Assembly: GCA_026982255.1 (NCBI GenBank) | Contig: JALSHL010000279.1 | Span: 1-9,344 of the forward strand | Direction: 5' to 3' | Length of the DNA: 9,344 nucleotides | From: Paracoccaceae bacterium | GTDB taxonomy: Bacteria > Pseudomonadota > Alphaproteobacteria > Rhodobacterales > Rhodobacteraceae | In this document: positions 4,888 to 9,344 of the stretch, one piece after another | How the letters are laid out: each line of letters opens with the position of its first letter | Position numbering within the stretch: position 1 is the first letter of the stretch | The notes under the pieces: generated by a model | Told to the model about the DNA's origin: nothing | The model's database searches: none | What the model saw: the letters and a program-made list of their open reading frames with translations, nothing else | Made by a program: the position numbers and the translations under genes

Positions 4888-6156
4888 CTAGACCAGCATG
4901 GTCACCGGATTTTCCAGATAGCCTTTGATTGCGGCAAGGAAGGTCGCCCCGAGCGCCCCGTCGATGACGCGGTGATCGACGGACAGGGTGACAGACATCA
5001 CCGTCGCCACATCCAGTTGCCCCTCGCTGTTCACGACCGGTTTCTTCACACCGGCCCCCACAGCGAGAATCGAGGCCTGCGGCGGGTTGATCACCGCATC
5101 GAAATTGTCGATCCCCATCATCCCGAGGTTGGAGATGGCAAAGCTGCCGCCCTGGTATTCCTCGGGCATCAGCTTGCGGTCACGGGCCCGCGCCGCCAGA
5201 TCCTTCATCTCGGCCGAAAGCGTCGACAGGGTTTTCGTCTCGGCATCCTTCAGAACCGGCGTGAACAACCCGCCCTCGATCGCCACGGCGACGGCCACGT
5301 CCGAGGGTTTCAGTTTCAGGATCCGGTCACCGGCCCAGACCGCGTTGCAATCGGGCACATCCTGTAGCGCCAGCGCGCTGGCCTTGATGATAAAATCGTT
5401 GACCGACAGCTTCACGCCCTTGCCTTCAAGCTGTTTGTTCAGCGTCGCGCGGAAGGCCAGCAATTCGTCCAGCAGGATATCGCGGCGCAGATAGAAATGC
5501 GGCACGGTCTGTTTGGCCTCGGTCAGGCGCGCGGCAATGATCTTGCGCATCCCGTCGAGGGTAACTTCTTCGTATTCGCGACCCGCATACATGGCCTTGA
5601 CCGTATCGGAATCCGCCGACTGTGCCATAACCGGCGCCACGCTCGGGGCTGGCACGGCTTTCGGCGCGCTCGTTGCTCCCTCCACATCCGCCTTGACGAT
5701 CCGCCCGTGCGGGCCGGAACCCTTGACGGTCGCCAGATCAATCCCCTTTTCCGCCGCGATGCGACGCGCCAGCGGCGAGGCAAACACACGGTCGCCCGAT
5801 GCCGCCTTGGGTGCAGCGGGGGCGGGGGCTGCCGCTACAGGTGCGGGCTTTTCTTCAACTGCTGTCGAAGCTGCCACGGGGGCAGGGGTATCGCCGATGT
5901 CATCGGCGCTCTCGCCGTCCTCCAGCAGCACGGCAATCACCGCGTTGACCTTGACCCCTTCGGTGCCTTCGGGCACGACGATCTTGCCGATCACCCCTTC
6001 GTCCACCGCCTCGAACTCCATCGTCGCCTTGTCGGTCTCGATCTCGGCCAGAATATCGCCCGAGGACACCGCGTCCCCCTCCTTGACCAGCCATTTCGCC
6101 AGCGTCCCTTCCTCCATCGTCGGGGACAGCGCGGGCATCATGATATTGATAGGCAT
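4888..6156 (-). CDS. pdhC: Pyruvate dehydrogenase E2, dihydrolipoamide acetyltransferase
   Basis: E2 forms the core of the pyruvate dehydrogenase complex and passes the acetyl group from its lipoyl arm to CoA. The product has 422 aa. Domains: a single lipoyl domain (1-80) with the lipoylated K43 in ETDKATMEF; an Ala/Pro-rich linker (90-120); a peripheral subunit-binding domain (125-160, FASPLARRIAAEKG and GSGPHGRI); a second flexible linker; and the catalytic domain (about 195-422) with the active-site SVDHRVIDGA (H395, D399). The start ATG at 6154-6156 follows AAGGAG (6165-6170) by 8 nt; that site overlaps the pdhB stop, so translation is probably coupled. It is the last gene of the operon; no lpd (E3) follows, the next gene being convergent after 2 bp. 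Confidence 0.97.
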   Translation of the reverse strand: MPINIMMPALSPTMEEGTLAKWLVKEGDAVSSGDILAEIETDKATMEFEAVDEGVIGKIVVPEGTEGVKVNAVIAVLLEDGESADDIGDTPAPVAASTAVEEKPAPVAAAPAPAAPKAASGDRVFASPLARRIAAEKGIDLATVKGSGPHGRIVKADVEGATSAPKAVPAPSVAPVMAQSADSDTVKAMYAGREYEEVTLDGMRKIIAARLTEAKQTVPHFYLRRDILLDELLAFRATLNKQLEGKGVKLSVNDFIIKASALALQDVPDCNAVWAGDRILKLKPSDVAVAVAIEGGLFTPVLKDAETKTLSTLSAEMKDLAARARDRKLMPEEYQGGSFAISNLGMMGIDNFDAVINPPQASILAVGAGVKKPVVNSEGQLDVATVMSVTLSVDHRVIDGALGATFLAAIKGYLENPVTMLV

Positions 6157-6168
6157 CTTCTGCTCTCC

Positions 6169-7521
6169 TTAACGATAGGTGACGGATTTGACGGCGGCGA
6201 TCACCTCGTCGGTGGTCACCAGCGCCAGTTTTTCGAGGTTCGCCGCATAGGGCATCGGCACATCCTTGCCCGTGCAGTTGATCACCGGCGCGTCCAGATA
6301 ATCGAACGCCTGTTCCATCAGCACCGCCGAGATATGGTTGCCGATGGAGCCCACGGGGAAGCCCTCCTCGACCGTCACGCAGCGATTGGTTTTCTGCACC
6401 GACCTGATCACCGTTTCCGTATCCATCGGGCGCAGGGAGCGCAGGTCCACCACCTCGGCGGAAATACCCTCTCCGGCCAGCCGGTCGGCGGCCTCCAGCG
6501 CGTATTGCATACCGATGCCGAAGGACACGATGGTCACATCGCTGCCCTCGCGCCAGATTTTCGCCTTGCCGATGGGCACGGTGAAATCCTCGATCTCCGG
6601 CACATCGAAGGAACGGCCATAGAGGATCTCGTTTTCAAGGAACACTACCGGATTGGGGTCGCGAATGGCCGATTTGAGCAACCCTTTGGCATCCGCCGCC
6701 GAATAGGGCATCACCACCTTCAACCCGGGCACCTGCGCATACATGGCCGCGAAGTCGTGGCTGTGCTGCGCCGCCACCCTTGCCGCCGCGCCATTGGCGC
6801 CGCGAAACACGATGGGGCAGTTCATCTGCCCGCCGGACATATACAATGTCTTGGCGGCAGAATTGATAATGTGGTCAATGGCCTGCAAGGCGAAATTGAA
6901 GGTCATGAACTCGACAACCGGACGCAAACCGGCAAAGGCCGCACCGACGGCCAGACCGGTAAATCCGTGTTCGGTGATCGGCGTGTCGATTACCCGCCGC
7001 TCGCCGAATTCGTCCAGCATTCCCTGACTGATCTTGTAGGCGCCCTGATACTGCGCCACTTCCTCGCCCATCAGGAACACATCGTCGCTGGCCCGCATTT
7101 CCTCGGACATGGCTTCGCGCAGCGCCTCGCGCACGGTCATCGACTTGAAGGTCGTGCCTTCGGGCAACTCGGGGTCGTCGGGAACGGTGACTGCGACCGG
7201 CGCGGCAGCCACCGCCTCCGGCGTTTCCGTTGCAGGGGCAGGGGCGGCCGGCGCGCTGTCGGCGGCGCTCGCATCCTCGCCATCCTCCAGCAGCACGGCA
7301 ATCGGGTCGTTGACCTTTACGCCTTCGGTGCCCTCGGCGACCAGCAGCTTGCCGATCACCCCTTCGTCCGCCGCCTCGAATTCCATCGTCGCCTTGTCGG
7401 TCTCGATCTCGGCAATGATGTCGCCGGAGGAAACCGTATCGCCTTCTTTCACCAGCCATTTGGCCAGAGTGCCTTCTTCCATCGTCGGGGAGAGCGCGGG
7501 CATGAGAATCTGTATTGCCAT
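6169..7521 (-). CDS. pdhB: Pyruvate dehydrogenase E1 beta subunit with N-terminal lipoyl domain
   Basis: Together with PdhA it decarboxylates pyruvate using thiamine diphosphate and acetylates lipoyl groups. The product has 450 aa, longer than the ~330 of a plain E1 beta because residues 1-80 are a lipoyl domain (K43 in ETDKATMEF). An Ala/Pro linker (84-118) leads to the E1 beta part from about 125. Landmarks are GEEVAQYQGAYK (152-163), the cofactor-activating glutamate E184 in PITEHGFTG, FMTFNF, INSAAKTLYMSGG, RGANGAAARVAAQHS, SAIRDPNPVVFLENE and LRPMDTETV. The lipoyl domain matches that of PdhC at about 72 of the first 84 residues. The ATG at 7519-7521 follows AAGGGG (7530-7535), which overlaps the pdhA stop. 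A lipoylated E1 beta is known from alphaproteobacteria such as Sinorhizobium and Zymomonas. Confidence 0.97.
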   Translation of the reverse strand: MAIQILMPALSPTMEEGTLAKWLVKEGDTVSSGDIIAEIETDKATMEFEAADEGVIGKLLVAEGTEGVKVNDPIAVLLEDGEDASAADSAPAAPAPATETPEAVAAAPVAVTVPDDPELPEGTTFKSMTVREALREAMSEEMRASDDVFLMGEEVAQYQGAYKISQGMLDEFGERRVIDTPITEHGFTGLAVGAAFAGLRPVVEFMTFNFALQAIDHIINSAAKTLYMSGGQMNCPIVFRGANGAAARVAAQHSHDFAAMYAQVPGLKVVMPYSAADAKGLLKSAIRDPNPVVFLENEILYGRSFDVPEIEDFTVPIGKAKIWREGSDVTIVSFGIGMQYALEAADRLAGEGISAEVVDLRSLRPMDTETVIRSVQKTNRCVTVEEGFPVGSIGNHISAVLMEQAFDYLDAPVINCTGKDVPMPYAANLEKLALVTTDEVIAAVKSVTYR

Positions 7522-7533
7522 TTTGTTAACCCC

Positions 7534-8511
7534 TTATGCGTAAACGTCTGTCCAGAGCTCGGAAACATCCGGCTCGGGGCTGTCTGTTGCGAATTGTGCG
7601 GCCTCGCTGACGATAGCCTTGATTTCCTTGTCGATGGCCTTCAGGTCATCCTCGCTGGCGTGTTTGCCGGTCAACAGCATCTCGCGCACATGGTCGATGG
7701 CGTCGTGTTCCTCCTTGACCTTCTGCACCTCCTCGCGGGTGCGGTATTTCGCCGGATCGGACATGGAATGCCCGCGGTAGCGATAGGTGTTCATCTCCAG
7801 AATATACGGCCCCTTGCCGGCGCGACAGTGGGCCACCGCCTTGGCGCCCGCGTCGCGCACCGCCAGCACATCCATGCCGTCCACCGCCTCTCCGGGAATT
7901 TCGAACGCCTCGCCGCGGGTATAGATCGCGGGGGTCGAGGTGGAACGCTCCTGCGCCGTGCCCATGGCGTAGTGGTTGTTTTCAATCACGAAAACCACCG
8001 GCAGCTTCCACAATGCCGCCATGTTGAAGGTCTCGTAAACCTGCCCCTGATTGGCGGCACCGTCACCGAAATAGGTGAAGCTCACATTGTCATTGCCGCG
8101 ATACTTGTTGGCAAAGGCCAGACCGGCACCGATGGGCACCTGTGCGCCGACAATACCGTTGCCGCCGTAGAATTCCTTTTCCTTGGAAAACATGTGCATC
8201 GAGCCGCCCTTGCCGCGCGAATACCCCCCCTCGCGGCCGGTCAGTTCTGCCATCACCCCCTTGGGGTCCATGCCGCAGGCCAGCATATGCCCGTGATCGC
8301 GATACGAGGTAATACGCTCGTCGCCTTCCTTGGCGTTGGCCTCCAGCCCGACCACGACCGCTTCCTGCCCGATATACAGGTGGCAAAACCCGCCGATCAG
8401 CCCCATACCGTAAAGCTGCCCCGCCTTTTCCTCGAACCTGCGGATCAGCAGCATCTCGCGGTAATACTCCAGAAGCTCCTCTTTCGAGACATTGGGCTTT
8501 TTGCCAGCCAT
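7534..8511 (-). CDS. pdhA: Pyruvate dehydrogenase E1 alpha subunit
   Basis: This is the thiamine-diphosphate-binding half of the E1 heterotetramer, of the mitochondrial and alphaproteobacterial type and not the single-chain AceE type. The product has 325 aa. Landmarks are GFCHLYIGQEA (41-51), YRDHGHML (70-77), GREGGYSRGKGGSMHMF (92-108), and the ThDP/Mg motif beginning GDGAANQG (149-156) and ending in NNHYAMGT (178-185). The loop YRYRGHSMSDPAKYRTREE (243-261) matches the human phosphorylation loop; S249 aligns with site 1, while site 2 is replaced by lysine. I chose the ATG at 8509-8511 because GGAGGA (8518-8523) lies 6 nt upstream; an in-frame ATG at 8515-8517 touches that site. It is the first gene of pdhA-pdhB-pdhC (12 nt between each pair). 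Confidence 0.97.
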   Translation of the reverse strand: MAGKKPNVSKEELLEYYREMLLIRRFEEKAGQLYGMGLIGGFCHLYIGQEAVVVGLEANAKEGDERITSYRDHGHMLACGMDPKGVMAELTGREGGYSRGKGGSMHMFSKEKEFYGGNGIVGAQVPIGAGLAFANKYRGNDNVSFTYFGDGAANQGQVYETFNMAALWKLPVVFVIENNHYAMGTAQERSTSTPAIYTRGEAFEIPGEAVDGMDVLAVRDAGAKAVAHCRAGKGPYILEMNTYRYRGHSMSDPAKYRTREEVQKVKEEHDAIDHVREMLLTGKHASEDDLKAIDKEIKAIVSEAAQFATDSPEPDVSELWTDVYA

Positions 8512-8517
8512 GCGCAT

Positions 8518-8523
8518 TCCTCC
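8518..8523 (-). promoter_or_regulatory. Ribosome binding site fixing the pdhA start
   Basis: GGAGGA on the minus strand is 6 nt before the ATG at 8511. It excludes the in-frame ATG at 8517 (no spacer) and the TTG at 8529, which lies upstream of it. Confidence 0.75.
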
Positions 8524-8555
8524 GGCCAAATCAGAAAGGTTTAATGTTGAACTAC

Positions 8556-8584
8556 ATTATATTCCGTCCGCACAGGGAAATCAC
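8556..8584 (-). promoter_or_regulatory. Putative pdhA promoter
   Basis: On the minus strand a perfect TATAAT (8561 to 8556) is preceded by GTGATT (8584 to 8579, three of six consensus positions) with a 17-bp spacer. Transcription would start near 8549, leaving a leader of about 38 nt. The -35 is poor, which would suit a promoter that needs an activator; an inverted repeat lies directly upstream at 8593-8607. Confidence 0.5.
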
Positions 8585-8592
8585 CCCCAAAA

Positions 8593-8607
8593 ATGACCAA
8601 AGGTCAT
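8593..8607 (-). promoter_or_regulatory. Inverted repeat ATGACC-N3-GGTCAT between ftsB and pdhA
   Basis: Perfect 6-bp arms with a 3-nt spacer. Flanking CACCC-type and GGGTG-type sequence adds outer near-symmetry. On the minus strand the second arm runs into four more Ts (8592 to 8589), so it could be a weak intrinsic terminator for ftsB; equally, its place just upstream of the pdhA -35 fits an operator. I cannot decide between these. Confidence 0.45.
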
Positions 8608-8637
8608 ATTGGGTGTTATCGCAACAATAGCAGGTAG

Positions 8638-8940
8638 TTAACGGATAATGATCTCGTCGCCGCGCGCCATGCCCAGAACGCGCCGCGCCTGTTCGTCCAG
8701 CAGATCGAGATCGAGGTAATCATTCGACAGCCGCCGCGTCCGGTTTTCCAGCCGCGCGCGATCCGCCTGCAGCTCCGAAAGCTCCCGTTGCAGCGCCGAC
8801 TCCTGCGCCCGCACCTGGAACAGCCGGAACAACCCGTATTCGCCCTGAAGCGCCGCATAGGAAAAGAAAACGATGCCCGAAACCAGCGCCAAAGACACCA
8901 CAAGGCCGGTAAGGCCGTTTTTCGCCTGTGTCATTTCCAT
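8638..8940 (-). CDS. ftsB: Septum formation initiator / FtsB-type division protein
   Basis: FtsB (DivIC family) forms part of the FtsQLB division complex in the inner membrane. The product has 100 aa, normal for the family. It has a short cytoplasmic N-terminus, one transmembrane helix (about 10-31), a coiled coil (about 43-72, QVRAQESALQRELSELQADRARLE) and the conserved end YLDLDLLDEQARRVLGMARGDEIIIR, which matches alphaproteobacterial FtsB. I chose the ATG at 8938-8940 with GAGG 8 nt upstream; a second ATG two codons in, and one at 8971-8973 that would add 11 residues, are alternatives. The neighbours, pdhA downstream and tkt upstream, are metabolic genes; as I recall, ftsB lies beside glycolytic genes such as eno in several proteobacteria. 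Confidence 0.85.
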   Translation of the reverse strand: MEMTQAKNGLTGLVVSLALVSGIVFFSYAALQGEYGLFRLFQVRAQESALQRELSELQADRARLENRTRRLSNDYLDLDLLDEQARRVLGMARGDEIIIR

Positions 8941-8978
8941 TTGCTCTGCCTCGAACGTGCGATTGATCCGCATCTGTC

Positions 8979-9001
8979 CGAATCATGCCACAAGTGATTC
9001 G
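8979..9001. promoter_or_regulatory. Inverted repeat CGAATCA-N9-TGATTCG upstream of ftsB
   Basis: Perfect 7-bp arms separated by 9 nt, 39-61 bp upstream of the chosen ftsB start. Each arm contains one GANTC site, the target of the CcrM cell-cycle methyltransferase of alphaproteobacteria. Two more GANTC sites follow at 9008-9012 and 9044-9048. It may be a regulator site in the ftsB promoter. I could not place convincing -35 and -10 hexamers here. Confidence 0.45.
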
Positions 9002-9068
9002 CAAAGGGAATCCCCCAAATGCGAAAACTTGTAATATTCCCGTGAATCCAGACAATTGTGCCGGAGCG

Positions 9069-9218
9069 TTAAATCCGCCGCCAGAAGGCCAGCCAGTCGG
9101 TCGTGCGGGTCAACAGCTTGCCGATGGCAAAGGTCAGGTCCCAGTCGTTGAAAATCCCGTCATAGGCAACGATGCCCATGATGATCACTGCGAACCAGAA
9201 TGCGGTTTTATTGTCCAT
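9069..9218 (-). CDS. 49-aa single-helix membrane protein, unknown function
   Basis: The frame begins with ATG at 9216-9218 and reads MDNKTAFWFAVIIMGIVAYD..., ending in DWLAFWRRI. Residues 6-19 form a hydrophobic helix, followed by DGIFNDWDLTF, an amphipathic basic stretch (GKLLTRTTDW) and a Trp/Arg end, typical of a small inner-membrane protein. There is no clear ribosome binding site; instead a 10-bp RNA hairpin (9229-9251) ends 10 nt before the ATG. The gene lies between tkt and ftsB in the same direction, 41 nt after the tkt stop. I recall similar short proteins near tkt and gap genes in Rhodobacteraceae, some mislabelled with the neighbour's name; this needs checking. Confidence 0.65.
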   Translation of the reverse strand: MDNKTAFWFAVIIMGIVAYDGIFNDWDLTFAIGKLLTRTTDWLAFWRRI

Positions 9219-9228
9219 GGTGCAGTAT

Positions 9229-9251
9229 GGCCCGACGCGGGGCGCCGGACC
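9229..9251 (-). terminator. Stable hairpin after tkt, before the 49-aa gene
   Basis: In minus-strand RNA the arms 9251-9242 (GGUCCGGCGC) and 9238-9229 (GCGUCGGGCC) pair along 10 positions, two of them G·U, with a CCC loop. The G·U pairs are mismatches on the plus strand, so the fold belongs to the minus transcript. It starts 8 nt after the tkt stop. There is no U-tract, so it may be a 3' stabilising or attenuating structure and not a classical terminator. Confidence 0.5.
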
Positions 9252-9259
9252 AGCCCGTT

Positions 9260-9344
9260 TTACAGCAAGGCTTCGACTTTGGCGGCCACCGCCTCGGCCG
9301 TGATACCGAAATGTTTATACAGATCCTTGATCGGGGCCGAGGCG
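9260..9344 (-). CDS. tkt: Transketolase, C-terminal end (cut by window)
   Basis: Only the last 27 residues are visible, ASAPIKDLYKHFGITAEAVAAKVEALL and stop. The SAPIKDLYKHFGIT segment is the well-known end of bacterial transketolases, where it belongs to the C-terminal domain. Transketolase moves two-carbon units between sugar phosphates with thiamine diphosphate in the pentose phosphate (and, if present, Calvin) pathway. The rest lies beyond the right edge. It is upstream of the 49-aa gene and ftsB on the same strand. Confidence 0.85.
   Translation of the reverse strand, partial: ASAPIKDLYKHFGITAEAVAAKVEALL

Noticed and set aside
7747..7803. PdhA loop with the serine equivalent to the mammalian kinase site as evidence for phosphorylation control
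   Set aside because: The serines belong to the conserved catalytic loop of E1 alpha in bacteria without a PDH kinase, and no kinase gene is seen here.
5497..8544. A 1015-codon open frame on the plus strand opposite pdhABC
   Set aside because: It is the antisense of three certain genes in a GC-rich genome. Its translation is His/Gly/Arg-rich with no recognisable domain, and it has no start signal. It is a codon-bias shadow.
1..9344. CRISPR array, transposon, tRNA/rRNA or defence system
   Set aside because: No regularly spaced repeats, transposase-like frames, terminal repeats, cloverleaf or rRNA signatures were seen. The gene content is core metabolism, translation, envelope and division.

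Overview
The window looks like ordinary core chromosome of an alphaproteobacterium, most likely a Rhodobacterales (Roseobacter/Rhodobacter-type) bacterium. The reasons are high GC, a pdhA-pdhB-pdhC operon whose E1 beta subunit carries its own N-terminal lipoyl domain (an alphaproteobacterial hallmark), a MatB-type malonyl-CoA ligase, and FtsB and IF3 sequences of alphaproteobacterial character. I see no tRNA, rRNA, CRISPR array, insertion sequence or prophage gene. This placement is by family recognition from memory, not by a database search.

Layout, left to right. Positions 1-376 (minus strand): the first 11 codons of an unidentified gene, preceded by a 13-bp hairpin that buries its ribosome binding site, and a 91-aa secreted protein with two cysteines. 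Positions 558-2283 (plus): a 77-aa membrane protein followed one base later by malonyl-CoA ligase (matB). Positions 2274-3158 (minus): an LpxL/HtrB-type acyltransferase whose 3' end overlaps the 3' end of matB by 10 bp. Positions 3282-3879 (minus): infC with a probable ATA start and an intrinsic terminator. Positions 4014-4885 (plus): a YhhN/TMEM86-type membrane protein and a 58-aa exported or membrane-anchored protein. Positions 4888-8511 (minus): pdhC, pdhB and pdhA, transcribed pdhA first. Positions 8638-9344 (minus): ftsB, a 49-aa membrane protein, and the 3' end of a transketolase gene.

Functionally, pdhABC supplies E1 alpha, E1 beta and E2 of the pyruvate dehydrogenase complex, which makes acetyl-CoA; no E3 gene follows pdhC here. 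MatB activates malonate to malonyl-CoA, so two acyl-CoA-forming systems lie near an acyltransferase likely to act on lipid A. Transketolase belongs to the pentose phosphate or Calvin pathway, FtsB to the division apparatus, and IF3 to translation initiation.

I did not find a clear new multi-gene system. The points most worth a second look are non-coding or small: the SD-sequestering hairpin at 41-70, the ATA start of infC, four consecutive inverted repeats at 4798-4878 beside the pdhC stop, a cluster of four GANTC sites upstream of ftsB, and small membrane proteins tied to matB and to tkt/ftsB.
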